Shown: positions 41,496 through 53,414, counted from the first letter of the stretch. The stretch: DNA of 64,000 nucleotides from Eurosta solidaginis (GCF_040869045.1 NC_090323.1:38930066-38994065), one strand, 5' to 3'. Notes: generated by a model from the letters alone, not told the origin. Translations and numbers: made by a program.

Positions 41496-43172
41496 ACAAG
41501 TAAGGAAGGCTAAGTTTGGGTGTAACCGAACATTACATACTCAGTTGAGAGATATGGAGACAAAATAAGGGAAAATCACCATGAAGGAAAATGACATGTG
41601 TATCGAATGGAAGGTATTAAAGAGTATTTTAAGAGGGAGTGGTCCACAGTTCTATAGGTGGACGCCATTTAGGGATATCGCCATAAACTAGAATTTGTTT
41701 GTACGATATGGGTATCAAATGAAAGGTGTTAATGAGTATTTTAAAAGGGAGTGGGCCTTAGTTCTATAGGTGGACACCTTTTCGAGATATATCCATAAAG
41801 GTGGACCAGGGGTGACTCTAGAATGCGTTTGCACAATATGGGTATCAAACGAAAGGTGTTAATGAGTATTTTAAAAGGGAGTGGGCCTTAGTTCTATGGG
41901 TGGACGCCGTTTCGAGATATCGCCATAAAGGTGGACCAGGGGTGACTCTAGAATTTGTTTGTAAGGTATGGTTATCAAATGAAAGGTGTTAATGAGTATT
42001 TTAAAAGGGAGTGGACCTTAGTCCTATAGGTCACGCCTTTTCGAGATATCGCCATAAAGGTGTACCAGGAGTGACTCTAGAATTTGTTTGTACGATATGG
42101 GTATCAAATTAAAGGTGTTAGTGAGTATTTTAAAAGGGAGTCGGCCTCAGTTCTATAGGCGGACGCCTTTTCGGGATATCGTTATAAAGGTGGATCAGGG
42201 TTGACTCTAGAATGCTTTTGTACAATATGGGTAACAAATGAAAGGTGTTAATGAGTACTTTAAAAGGGAGTGGACCTTAGTTCTATAGGTGGACACCTTT
42301 TCGAGATATCTCTATAAAGGTGTACCAGGGGTGACCCTAGAATTTGTTTGTACGATATAGGTATCAAATTAAAGGTTAATGAGGGTTTTAAAAGGGAGTG
42401 GTGGTAGTTGTATATGTGAAGGCGTTTTCGAGATATCGACCAAAATGTGGTCCACGCTAATTTATTTATATATGCAATATCATGAACAGTATTCCTGCCA
42501 AGATTCCAAGGGCTTTTAATTTCGCCCTGCAGAACTCTTTCATTTTCTTCTACTTAATATGGTAGGTTTCACACCCATTTTACAAAGTTTTTTTCTAAAG
42601 TTATATTTTGCGTCAATAAACCAGTCCAATTACAATGTTTCATCCCTTTTTTCGTATTTGGTATAGAATTATGGCATTTTTTCATTTTTCGTAATTTTCG
42701 ATACCGAAAAATGGGGCGTGGTCATAGTCGGATTTCGGCCATTATTTATACCAATACACAGTGAGTTCAGATAAAGACGTGAACTGAGTTTAGTAAAGAT
42801 ATATTTAGTTTTACAAATTTTCTATTCTGCGTCATAAGTTCAACTCAACTACCAAGTTTCAGCGCTTTATCCCTCTTTGGTAATGAATTATCGCACTTTT
42901 TCGATTTTTTGAAATTTTCGATATCGAAAAAGAGGGCGTGGTTATAGTCCGATATCGTTCATTTTAAATCACGATCTGAGATGAGTGCCCAGGAACGTAC
43001 GTACCAAATTTCATCAAGATACCTAAAAATTTACTCAAGTTTTTTTTTCCATACTGATGATTTTGATATATGGAAGTCTATATCAATCTCGATTCCTTTA
43101 TACCTGTACAACCAACCGTTATCCAATCAAAGTTAATATACTCTGTCAGCGCTGCTCAACTGAGTATAAAAA
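41496..43172 (+). mobile_element. DINE-like family A, copy A3
   Basis: 5' end ACAAGTAAGGAAGGCTAAGT and CATACTCAGTTGAGAG; 3' end GCTGCTCAACTGAGTATAAA. The internal ~130-bp unit (GTGACTCTAGAATTTGTTTG to CTTTTCGAGATATCG) is repeated about six to seven times at 41590-42420: TGACYCTA at 41813, 41943, 42072, 42202 and 42332. Compared with A1 the middle is shortened, and the GGAC microsatellite is replaced by a T run near 43038. Confidence 0.8.
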
Positions 43173-43314
43173 GTGCTGCCTGTCCAACCAGCCTGTCAAG
43201 TCACGCTAAATAAAACCGTTTAAAAAGGATAGAAAGCCCACAGAGATATCAACAAAAATGTTGCAAAGTCCTATGATGATAAAAGCGCGGTAAGCCCCGT
43301 TCTTAATGTTAAAT

Positions 43315-43560
43315 ACACGGTACTACCAGTAGGGGAAATCAGACTTCCCAGCGAGAAGCAGCAATAAGTTAAACCCTTACTTATCCAGATTCAAGCGCGA
43401 TATACGAAATGTATGTCCAGCATGTAATTTGTCTCCACATGACACCAACCATTTTTTCAATTTCAATGTGCAACCAACGCCTTTAACACTCACGTCTCAT
43501 CGATTCAACCCGTCAGAAACTGCAAGTTTCCTTGACGCCCCCTCCAAAACCAAAAGAAGC
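43315..43560 (+). pseudogene. Jockey-like LINE ORF2 C-terminus
   Basis: VGEIRLPSEKQQ, then RDIRNVCPACNLSPHDTNHF, FNFNVQPTPLTLTSHRFNPS and ETASFLDAP in one frame (about 43400-43545). Jockey-group ORF2 proteins of flies end with CPAC..SPHDTNHLFNC, a cysteine/histidine motif; the last cysteine is phenylalanine here. The upstream LRSGY block is lost. The fragment ends just before the solo LTR. Confidence 0.7.
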
Positions 43561-43591
43561 CCAACAACATCATCAACTTTCTTATATATAT

Positions 43592-44138
43592 TGTGACGAA
43601 TATTAGTGACACTAAGTGATACTCACATCCCTTTCCTGATGCTAAGTAAATGAAGTCACAACAACAATAAAGCAGACAGTCACTTGTATCTACATAAACG
43701 AATCAATCATTATGTCTACACATATGTACGTACACGCAGCGGAGAAGAAACGCACAAACACATGCAGATATCTTATCTGAGATGCTCCCAAAAGTATGCA
43801 GTTGTAATTGTGGAAGTGTTGCTCACAAACATACGCGCATATGAGAGCTACACTCGTGCATCTGTAGTTATAATTATATACCAGTAACTAAGTAAATTCT
43901 GGAAGCGCCTAGAAGATGCAACGAGGAAATCACACAGTATAAAAGCAACAACAGTAGAGGCGCGAAAATCAGTTTCATTTAAGCAAGCCATTGGTTGTGA
44001 AGTATCAGCGTTATTGTGAAGTACTTTAATAAAGGCCATTTTGCATTATTAAATATTGGAGTTATTTATTCAACAGTTTAGCGATACGAACGTTAGTGGA
44101 AGGTTGCGAATAAGAGGATTTGCAGTAAATTCGTTACA
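43592..44138 (+). mobile_element. Solo LTR, gypsy-type
   Basis: 547-bp sequence starting TGTGACGAAT and ending ATTCGTTACA, so the ends are TG..CA with a 10-base near-perfect inverted repeat. It carries a TATA box TATAAAAG at 43938-43945 and a polyadenylation signal AATAAA at 44028-44033, in promoter-then-polyA order. ATAT flanks both sides (43588-43591, 44139-44142), as in fly gypsy-group elements that duplicate four bases at TATA-rich targets. No internal coding region or second LTR, so it is a solo LTR left by recombination. The flanks are A/T-rich, so the 4-base match is only supportive. Confidence 0.75.
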
Positions 44139-44159
44139 ATATATATAAAATTCAAATTA

Positions 44160-44310
44160 TGTATGTATGTAGGTATAGATCAGGTTGCGTCCTAAACGGA
44201 TCGACCGATCGCAACCAAATTTGCACCACCCAATAGAAACCTTCCAAGGATGGTCGTAGGCTAAAAATAATTTCGATACATAAAAGGGGCGTGGCACCTC
44301 TCATGCAAAT
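44160..44310 (+). repeat. Family D repeat fragment
   Basis: Contains ATAAAAGGGGCGTGGCACC and GGTCGTAGGCTAAAAATAAT. Read on the other strand these match GGTGCCACGCCCCTTAT and ATTATTTTTAGCCTAAAACC at 59720-59780. A dispersed non-coding repeat, class unknown. Confidence 0.5.
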
Positions 44311-44311
44311 G

Positions 44312-44480
44312 ACTATGTTGTTGTTGTTGTAGCGATAAGGATACTCCCCGAAGCCCTTGGGGAGTGTTATCGATGTTGATGGTCCTTTGGCGGATGCAGA
44401 TCCAGTACGTTCCCTTACCAAGCCCGACCATCTCGGGAACGATTTGTTATGACCACATGCGACCTTCTAGGCCATACCGT
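44312..44480 (+). repeat. (GTT)n-headed dispersed repeat, copy 5
   Basis: TTGTTGTTGTTGTAGCGATA at the left, then CCTTGGGGAGTGTTATCGAT, GTTGATGGTCCTTTGGCGGA and AAGCCCGACCATCTCGGGAA. A deletion removes the hairpin section after CCAGTACG. Ends near CCTTCTAGGCCAT. Confidence 0.75.
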
Positions 44481-45636
44481 TGTGTGAAACCCACGGGAAT
44501 AAGCAAATTTATAAGTAGGTGTGTCGCTACCTATGCTGTGACAACAACTCTCCGCCATAGCGAAACCAAAACATTTCAAAGTATGATGTGCCAATATTTG
44601 GTGAAGATTTTGTGGGATAAAGAGGCAACCATTTCGTAAATATACTTTTAGCCTTTATCACAACCACCAGAAAAATCCACGTCATGTCACTACATTTTAC
44701 ATCACCTTCAGTGTCTTAATGACAATTACCATTTTAGGTGCTTCAACCGAAAAGGTACTCGCGCAACACCACGTAATTAAAACATGTTAGCCCTTAGAAG
44801 ATCACTTGCATTTCAACGTAAATACTTGCCCTGAATTGATTACTTTGAGCAATAAAAAAGTTGAATTAGTTAACATAAATTCATAACTATTTCTAGTCAT
44901 CCAGAGCAATAACACGCATCCCTTATACAAGCACACTTACACTTCATGCATTTATGATTTTTAATTATGTAATGATTTCATTTTTCCTTGAATCTTATGC
45001 ATTTGCACTGATTGCATATTTGATATGGTCAATGAAGAAAAAAACCCACTAATGTTAAACAGAACCAAATTGGGTGATACACACTTAGTGGGATGAGATG
45101 GATGTGGTCGAAATGATCGAAGCGTAGATGCTTATTATTTATGAATGTATGGAATGTGTTACAAGTTGCACGCTGAGTAATGTATATTTTTCGCCACCTC
45201 ATATTGTACATATGTATGAAAAAGACTCATGCGCGTACATTAATAAGACCAAAGCATACCAGCGGACTAGTCCCCCGAATGTCTATGAACAAAGTAATAG
45301 TGCCTTATTGGGTTAGGCAGATTTATAGTCAATTATTAATTTTCATATTTATTACGATTACATAGTTGACATATTTAGGTGTTTATGCGCAGTGACATAT
45401 ATGTAACAATGTATGCGTGAGCATAGCGGTCGATCGTGACGTCTTGTGACATGTTATGCGTATCCGTAATGGAAATGACTACGGAACGTTGTTTGCCGCA
45501 TGCGAGTGCCAATGTTGCTGAGTAGAATGAGCTAGAGTGCTTAAAATCTAATAGAACTAAGCAATATATACCCAGTAGCAAGTAACTGCAGGTCCGAATA
45601 CAGCGATCTGACAAACGACATTATTATATTAGGATA
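44481..45636. other. No gene seen
   Basis: Spacer-like DNA with no recognised repeat or domain. Open frames are short and overlap on both strands. Confidence 0.45.
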
Positions 45637-46660
45637 TGGAACCTAATGGCAAACTCCCTATTAAGAGATACTAGTTGGGTGAGCAGGAAGATTGTGGCAT
45701 ATGCTGATGGCCTAGCGAGTGCTTAGAGAGGCAAGTTCCCTCAAACGTTATGTGACTTGATGCAGGTAGCATTGCGAGCGGTTTCCCTGTGGGCCTCCCG
45801 ATGTGGACTCAGCGTCAATTCCGATAAAGTTGAGCTTCTCTTGTATACCAAACGATACAAAATACCATCGTTAAACCTACCAGAACTAAATGGGGTGCGC
45901 CTAAGTCTGGCAGATAAGGCCCAATTTCTAGGCGTAGTTTTGGACAAAAAGCTGAACTGGAAGGACAACGTCATTCGGCGACAAAAAAAAGCGTACATTG
46001 CATTATGCACCTGTAAAAGAGCCATTGGCAAAAAATTATCGAGCGAGGCGTCAAACCTTAACTTGTTGTTTTGTCGTGTTGGAATAACAAGATAGGTAGT
46101 GCTAAACAGACGAATGAAAGATAGCGGGTGACCACGAGAACCTGCTCTGAACATTTTGTCAATATCGGTTGAATACTATGGACTTCCAGCCATACATTTC
46201 TATTTAGATATAAGACTGATAGTCAAACGAACCTAAAGTGCAATTCGTTGTTATTGTTTTCTCTCCCCGAAGACGTGGTATGCGGTAGGCTTCAATAATA
46301 GCGGTTTCTGGTACTAGCGCGACTGTCTCTAGATTTAAGTAGCCTTCTACGTAAGGCAAGTCCTTCGCGGGAATTTTCTAAGCCACTTTACACGCTGGTG
46401 TTGCTGTGAGTCTCAAAGAGCAACCGTCCGGTATGATTTAGAATACAACTCGAGTTGTTTATAATGAAAGCATGCGACTCAAAAATTAGAATGATAGCTG
46501 CGGGTGATCTATACTGAAAGTATTTGTAAGTCGATATTCAATTCGGAACTCGTGAAATGTCTTCCACGTAGAGCTTGATGCTCTAGAAAGAGTAGCTAGA
46601 CTGCTACTGTTCCTGCAAGCAATATTCAACGGCAGCCAGGCTTCCTTAAGCGCTTAAGAA
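45637..46660 (+). pseudogene. R1-like LINE remnant: RT catalytic end to RNase H
   Basis: WNLMANSLLRDTS (45637), then KIVAYADGLAS, where the YADD pair reads YADG, then a stop, RGKFPQTLCDLMQVALRAVS, LWASRCGLSVNSDKVELLLY, LPELNGVRLSLADKAQFLGV, VLDKKLNWKDNV and KAYIALCTCKRAIGK (to about 46040). After a decayed part, AIFNGSQASLSA (about 46620-46655) matches the RNase H block normally IFxDSQAAL, with the catalytic aspartate changed to glycine. Order and motifs fit R1/LOA-group ORF2. Inactive. Confidence 0.75.
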
Positions 46661-46849
46661 ATAATTAATAATTGAAGTTGACTGATCATTGTTTATGATT
46701 TATTAAATATACCGGAAACAAACCTCCGGATCAAATCCCAAAACAGTACCCCAAATCCCCAAAGTTAGAGCACTCTACCTCTACCCCTCGGCGATACCAA
46801 AACCATTACTTAAACTTCCAATAAATATAAATATCCTTCAGTGGAAGTG

Positions 46850-47120
46850 TGGTTGGGGTGCTGCTGTTGCGTAGTCATTAAGATATTACCCGAAGGTTTC
46901 AGGGAACATTATCGATCTTGCAAGCCTTTAGCTGGATATAGATCAGGTACGCTCCGTACTAGATACTATGTCCCAGGCCATCCACTCCTTCCTTCTGTAA
47001 GAAAAATGTGCCTGTTATAGTTTTGGCTGCTAAATAATTGTACGAGCACATCCACATTTGTAAACGTAACGTAAGTGAGGTTGATAGTTGTGTTGACGTT
47101 AATGTGAAGCTATAAATCTA
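46850..47120 (+). repeat. (GTT)n-headed dispersed repeat, copy 6, decayed
   Basis: Degenerate head TGCTGCTGTTGCG, then GAAGGTTTCAGGGAACATTA, GATATAGATCAGGTACG and GTGAGGTTGATAGTTGTGTT, each matching the 22.6-kb copy in order. It sits a few hundred bases from an RTE-like LINE fragment in the opposite orientation, as in copies 3 and 7. Confidence 0.55.
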
Positions 47121-47319
47121 GTGGAAGTTATAACGTAACACCACCCTCGAAACAGCCATCGCACTGCTTTAGCGGCCCTCATTCCATCTGCCTTAGACGC
47201 CGTGCACGATTCCAAGCTACACATCATAGAGGGCGACTGATTCTTTGTTGGATTTCTAGCCTGGCATGATTCGACTGCTAAAGCTGGCTCCAAAATGAAC
47301 GAAGTTTTACTCATTCCCG

Positions 47320-47480
47320 AATATATACCTGTCAACAGTGTTGCGTCTGCCAAGTCGCAAATGGCAAGTCATATTGTCTGTCAAGTCGTCTTGTTCTAGT
47401 TAAATTGCAAGACCCACTTTTCCGGGTCTTTATCTATGCCAGCAATGCCAGAACGCCAACGACATGCTATTTGCCATCTT
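47320..47480 (-). pseudogene. RTE-like LINE fragment (decayed)
   Basis: The plus strand reads GTCAACAGTG, TGCCAAGTCGCAAATGG and TTGCAAGACCCACTTTTC, aligning to the SAHLRLGTHITVD region of the 22.3-kb copy on the minus strand (here HLRLGRRNTVDRY). Too short to say more. Confidence 0.5.
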
Positions 47481-49794
47481 ACCTTGTTGTTCTGAGCACG
47501 CTACAACCCTATAAGAGTCATAGCATCCACACGTACTGATTGAAAAATATGCTCCCACTGTTTTGTAAAAACGTAAGATCTAGCATGGCTCTCAGAGACC
47601 AAGCGCCGAGACCAGGTGTAGCCGAGTGTGTAGCAGCTGCTGGACAGCAACATATCCTGCAATCTTGTGAGGCCTATTGTCGTTGTCAGGAGTTCTATCT
47701 TTATTTGAGTTTATATTAGGATCTCAAAAAGTGCATGACATCCTTGGCGCTAGCTAGCTTTGTCTCCCGCGTAACACGAACTAATCCATACGGTTTCACG
47801 TTTTTTGATAAGCAGACATCCGGTTATCTCGGTGGATGTTTTCATAGTAAAATTTACTACAATGATTTAGATTTATAATTTGGTCCACTGGAAATTCCTA
47901 GGAAAGGACTAAGACTATTCCAATAAATCTGATTCATATGACAATTTGCTTGAAATTTGATACAGCTCCCACTTTGACTGGGGAAGAAGGAAGGGGAAGA
48001 CAGAGGTGTAGAGAGAGCGGGTAGGAACGGAGAGGTAGAGGAAAAGGAAGATGTACAGTGAGAGAGAGAGAGAGAGAGAAGTTCAGGGGAAGTAGAATAC
48101 TAATTTTTAAAATAAGATTTTTGCGGGATCGAAGCTCGCCGTAATAGCTAGTTAAATATAATCTTGAGAGAGACCAGTTTCAGCGTTAAGCCATCTTTAG
48201 TGCCATTTGTCATTTTTAGGCGCGATATAACACTGAAGATGGCAGTTTTTTTAACACATTACAATGTACGATACCGTGCAGGAGTTCTCCCTAGGACTAC
48301 TGGCTATACAAAAAACTAAAAAAAGTCAACAAAAAGTACGCTTTTTCTTCACTTCATCACATAAAAAAGTCCAAACAACAATAAAGTTAGTTACCACTAA
48401 TAATAATAATAGTTTTAATGACAAAACAACGCGAAAAACACATACCTGCATACTATCTACCCTGAGCAGTTAACGCTATACCCAATGCAAAAGGGTGCGG
48501 CTCAGCGGTCGTCTCATCATCAGCATTGTTGTTGTAGTCGTCAACAACACCATCACCAACAACATTACGTTGTCAATATTATCGTCAGCGTCATCGTTAT
48601 TGCCAATTGCTTGGTGTTTTTCTTGCTTGTTTGTTTTTTGTTTTTGTAGTAGCATGCAACAAAACGCATTCATATGTGCGCATCTACCTGCTGCATACGC
48701 TTTGTACGCGCATCCGCCTTTTGCAAAATTCCCGAGGCTAAAAAAAGCAATTGACAGCAATTGTATTGCATGTCACGTTGCTGTTGTTGGCATATATGCA
48801 AGTGGCTGGTGGTTGTTGTTGTTTGCTGACGTTAATGCTGATGACGCCCGTTTGTTGACTGCAGCAAACCAACTGCCACTGATGAAATGTGCGCATGCGC
48901 AACAATACCTTTCAAATATAATAAACTATGCTTCTTTTCTTTTATTTTTATTATTGTTGGAACTCAATTGTTTGTTGTTGCTTCTAATGATGATTCTATG
49001 TGCTGATAGGACTTTCCTCATATTCTACGTGTTCTTTTGTTTTAGGATTTTGAGGCATTTATTGTTCTACTCCTACTATCGGCGCGATCGTTTGAAAAAT
49101 TACTGAGTAAGTGTGTCACAAAAATTAGAAAAAAATTATTAGTTAAACCATTTTCAGCATTTGCAATAACAATAGCCTACACGATTGCTCACTAATTACA
49201 ACAACAGCACCTTGCATGTAATGCCAATCTGTCTGTAAGTCAATGCTCAAAGCGCTCAGCCAAATCCAAGCCCTAGTTCGATAGAGCGATGTTAGTTTCT
49301 TAGGCGCATAATACTGGATGGATTCCATTGGAATAGCTACAAGTATTGCGCCAACCCTATCGCAAACAGTTTTCAACTGAACTATTTTCAACTAGGTAGG
49401 AAGAACAATGTACACATTCAATCTATGTGTGGTCCTCACGAACAGGCCAGTGCATCCTAATATATCAGTGAAATAATACTTTCAAAAGGGTAGTAAAACG
49501 CTTTGAAACTTTTGAGGCTTCTGAATCAGAAGGGGTTATCCCTGCACAAGTGTCTGGAGATATCTCCTAACCGAATTTGTCACTTTCCCAGAAGGGATGA
49601 TAAGGTGAAGTCAAATAGATTCGTTCACTGCTGGCAGCAGCATTTCCGGTCCCATCAGAGCATCACCACAACGAACAATATCGGCTTGATTACAATCTAA
49701 TAATGCCAGTGCACTAGAGTACACAGCTCATACCGAAGGCCCCTTGCAGCAGTACAAAGCAACCTAGGCCTTCAAGCCGACTGAATATTTACTG
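47481..49794. other. No gene supported; spacer with (GA)n and TTG-rich tracts
   Basis: A (GA)n microsatellite lies near 48059-48080. CTGAAGATGGC-type motifs lie at about 48170-48250. From 48480 to 49100 the plus strand holds the longest non-transposon open frame of the window (48495-49106), leucine/valine-rich and built on GTT/TTG/CAA repeats. It has no signal peptide followed by a domain, no splice evidence and overlapping frames on the other strand, so I do not call a gene. The rest is spacer. Confidence 0.45.
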
Positions 49795-49990
49795 GGAACT
49801 TTGCTTGGCAGAAATACACTCTGGAGTGTTTGCTAAAGCACTGCATAGGGGCAACCCTGCTTAGAAAAACTGGTTTCTAACTAAAAAAAAAAACGTATTT
49901 CTAAACTTTTGAACCTGATTTGCCCGGGACTTGAACCCTGGAACATATGTGAGGTTGGCAAAGCACGCTACCGCACACCAAGGCGGCCGC
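49795..49990 (-). mobile_element. tRNA-derived SINE, copy C6, 3'-truncated
   Basis: Minus orientation. It keeps the head (AAGGCGGCCGC at its right edge), a degraded B-box region (GGACTTGAACCC on the plus strand) and the body up to the GAGTGTATTTCTGCC equivalent near 49810. The 3' third is missing. Confidence 0.8.
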
Positions 49991-50099
49991 AGAAAGTACC
50001 AACGGTACTTCTCCAATCGAAAGCGAAGATCCTGTATCTCCGTGTAAAAAGAACCAGTTCCGTTTTGCCAGTCTATATCACTCAGCTCACCTAGTTTCC

Positions 50100-50420
50100 A
50101 TGTCTGCGTAGGCGACCAGTCGACATCCACTGCCTTCTTGCTCTACGAGAAGCTTGTTTACTGCCATAACCTAGAGCAGAGGAGTTGGAATAGCTCCTGT
50201 GGCGTGTTTCTGCATACTTTTCTCTCAATTGTGGTCATTTCGCACTCCGCGGCTACATTCATGGTTTGCTCATAAGTTTTTTGATGAATTAAACCAGAGC
50301 CCCATAGAATCATAGTTCAAGCAGATCCTATTTAATGGCCCCAGGCAAATCATTGCTGAACGCTTTCTCTACGCCAAGAAAGGCCGTCATACCAAATGCT
50401 TTGTGCTTTACAATCGCATG
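50100..50420 (-). pseudogene. R1-like LINE RT fragment
   Basis: Minus strand: MAFLGVEKAFSNDLPGAI (about 50400-50340), where R1-like elements have FLDIEGAFNN (motif A; the aspartate is glycine here), then a decayed stretch, ATGAIPTPLL, and VMAVNKLLVEQEGSGCRLVA followed by YAD near 50102. The order is the RT palm from motif A to C. Several stops and shifts. Confidence 0.65.
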
Positions 50421-50502
50421 GAGAGCCGTTTCCGTTCACTAGCCGTCACAAAAGACAATTCCCCCATCTGCAGACATTTTGAATGCATTCTTAGCTGGTT
50501 CA

Positions 50503-50685
50503 GTTGTTGCTGTTGAAGAGAGAAAAACACTCCCGATAGTTTTGGGGAGTGTTATCGATGTTGATGATCCTTTGCCGAAAATAGATCTGGTACGTTCCGG
50601 TTAAAATCACTATTAAAATATAAGCCCAACCATCTCGGAAACGATTTAATGTGACCACACAGAACGTTCTAGTGTGGGAGGACTT
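50503..50685 (+). repeat. (GTT)n-headed dispersed repeat, copy 7
   Basis: Head TTGCTGTTGAAGAG, then TTTTGGGGAGTGTTATCGAT, GTTGATGATCCTTTGCCG and AGCCCAACCATCTCGGAAAC. It directly abuts RTE-like LINE sequence at its right edge. Confidence 0.7.
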
Positions 50686-50960
50686 CCCAAATAAACGACG
50701 TCTCCTACTATTTCGAAATTATGGCTACCAACGGTAGCGTAGTTGCCAAGGCGCAAATGCGCTGACTCTTTACTTGATGACAGCAGGTGCTTCGTGTTGT
50801 CCTCATTCACCATTAAACCCATCTTTTCCGGTTATTTTTCCAGTTTAGAGTAAGCAGAAATTTTGGTGCAGAGTTCCGGTCGATGAAATCAATGTCGTCA
50901 GCTTATGCCAGGATATTAATCTAAGACATTTGCAGGGGATAGGCAAGCACACTACCCAAT
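50686..50960 (-). pseudogene. RTE-like LINE fragment
   Basis: The minus strand carries a SSSKESAHLRLGNYATVG-like stretch (about 50790-50730) and an AYADDIDFI-like stretch near 50910, matching the order of the 22.3-kb copy. YADD appears to be kept here, but the frame is broken and short. Confidence 0.6.
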
Positions 50961-51448
50961 TCTGCCAGCTTGAAAACGAATTTCATATTTAAATTTAAAT
51001 ATTATAACTTGAATTTCTTTATTAAACCATTTTCCTAATTTCGCGCGCATTGTAGTCTCCTACAAAAGCTCTCTTTGCCAGTGAATATTTCATCAACGTT
51101 CCAGCTGGCGTGAGTTGAATTCCGTGATGAGACTACCTGCCTTCGGTCGGGCAACATCATCAACAGGTGGTTCTTACTTATAGATGCCAATATGCATTGA
51201 TTTGATACCGGATTGATTGCTTGGACACGCGGTACACGTACCGCAAGGCGAGTATACAGTAGACAATAACAAAATGCATGCCATCATACCAACCTCAATA
51301 CACTCAAACAGATGCTCATATGGTAGCTACAATGCACTTATTCGTACCTACAAAAATTGCATTCTTATAAGTTACAAGTACCTACATAAGAAACTACTTC
51401 ATTTATAAAAGTTGCTGAAATTTGTTTTTTTTTTTTGTCTTTTTAGTT
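50961..51448. other. No gene seen
   Basis: Left flank of the hAT element. No supported feature apart from a T run at 51424-51437. Confidence 0.45.
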
Positions 51449-52642
51449 CAGTGGTGCACAACGCCGACAGAGCTTCGAATGCAGCGCAACGATTTGAGTA
51501 TAGAACACACGCATGAGATGTTTACTGATTGAAGTACAACAGAAGTCGGCAAAATGAAAATGCAGATGTGTTAGTGAGGGCGCGATGATCGTGAATATCA
51601 TTTAATGCATCGTTTTGTGTTGTTCATTCGCATCTTAGCAAGTATCAAGAAAAAATCGTTTATTATTATTTTTTTTTTTCAATTTTTCCAACTCTACTCA
51701 GTTAAATAATGCTTTATCCTAAGATACATTTTTTGCAGAATATATACCCCCTAATACATATATATTTTTTTTTTTCGAAATATGCACTCATAATATACAT
51801 ATGGAAAACATTCGTCAACATTGCGAGCGACGCAGACAATCAATATTACTGCGCCAAATGCTCAGCACTGATGACATGATATGAAACTTCTCGCTCTCTG
51901 AGAGCGCGTGAAAATGTGCATTTTTTATAATATTGGTCATAGATACCATCATGCTCAAAATCAAATTTGGGTATTTCAGAATAACTTTGGGGTATTTTAC
52001 ATGGTAAAGGTTTAATTTATAATTTTCACCGAAAACTTACTCAAGATTGTCAAATAGGATATCAAAAAACTCGAAAAGCAACGGAATCGAAATATATTAT
52101 TTCATATTTTTTCACTTACCTACCACAAAATATTTCTACAAAACTTTGCCTTTTTTATAAATTTTAATAAGTTTTTATCACCTTACTTGCTGATTTTTTT
52201 TGAAAATAATGAAACCGAACGGATTTCTTGGAGTTTTTTTTTTTTTGGGTAGTTTAGGCAACTCTATAGCCATCTGATGTTCTTGGAAACGAATGAACTT
52301 TTGTTTACAATTGAATGAACTTCAAGACCCATTCTTGGAAACGAATGAACTTTTGTTTACAATCGAATGAACTTCAAGACCCATTCCTGGAAACGAATTG
52401 AGAGAGAATAAAAGTTTCGTATCATGTCATCAGTGATGCTCAGCGACTACTAAACTAAAGAGAATAAGAATACGTGTGAATTGAGTGCGAACAATTGTTT
52501 CACTATTTGCTGACGTCTCAAGTAAAAGCTGAAACTGATTGACTGCTTGATTTACAAAGTCTCTGTTGCTGCGCTCACACTACATGTAGCTGAACGTCGA
52601 ATAGTTTTACGAAGCTCTACAAGACTCTCCTGTGCACCACTG
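51449..52642. mobile_element. Non-autonomous hAT element with 8-bp target duplication
   Basis: Terminal inverted repeats CAGTGGTGCACA (51449) and TGTGCACCACTG (to 52642) are perfect over 12 bases. A further inner match is GAGCTTCG/CGAAGCTC. The direct repeat TTTTAGTT flanks it at 51441-51448 and 52643-52650. CAGTGGTG-type ends with an 8-bp duplication are classic hAT. The interior has no transposase; it holds a second inverted repeat (51861-51888 with 52413-52443, ACTGATGACATGATAYGAAA) and a 52-bp tandem unit starting at 52281, 52333 and 52385. 1,194 bp in all. Confidence 0.93.
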
Positions 52643-52650
52643 TTTTAGTT

Positions 52651-53414
52651 GCTTCAAATATTTCATGTAAGCCTTCATCATGGCTTTTTTTATGATTTAT
52701 GATGAGCAAAATGACTGTTGCCTCTGTGTTGACGTGTAATTGCATTAAATTAGAAAATGAAGGTGTGACGATGTTGATTATGTTGATGGTGGAGGTGTTG
52801 TTGTTGTTAGTTGCTTTTATTACTGATTATTGCTATATTTTATCTGACTGCTGCTTCTGGTGTAAGATTTGTACGTAACAACCGGACTTTTAGCAAATGC
52901 AATCATAAACGGAAGCTTCTAGCGTCCCTTACATACCTACACATATTTTAAGAATTGCCACAATTTGCACAAATATTTTTACCGATTATGGCAAAACCTA
53001 ATAAATACAACATACAAATTCTGTTTAACAACGCGATCCTGCACAGCATATTTTCGCACATAAAAGGCTATTAAACAAGCACCCATTGCAATTATGCTCA
53101 AAAATAAAATATATATAGTGCAGCTTACATATACATATTTATATATATAGAAATATATATATATTTTTTAAATAAACACATATGAAACATTCAATATAGT
53201 ATCCGTTCACATGCCAATCCAAGAGCCTGTCTGTCTACCGCATGTTGTGCAAACCCCGCATGCGATTATTTGAATTTTCATTACACGTACTAGGTATTTG
53301 TGCTTAGTTACGTACTACATAAGGGTGTGAAATTTTTGCTTAATATTCTCTTCTTTTCTCAACTTGTCAGGTTTATCTTAAAATGTGTTCTAAATGACTA
53401 CGTCGAATGTCTGT
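52651..53414. other. No gene seen
   Basis: Spacer-like DNA with an A/T-rich (ATAT)n tract near 53140-53165. No domain or repeat boundary. Confidence 0.45.

Noticed and set aside
48495..49106. 203-codon open frame, a possible membrane protein
   Set aside because: Leucine/valine-rich because of GTT/TTG repeats. No domain, no splice or start context, and an overlapping frame on the other strand.
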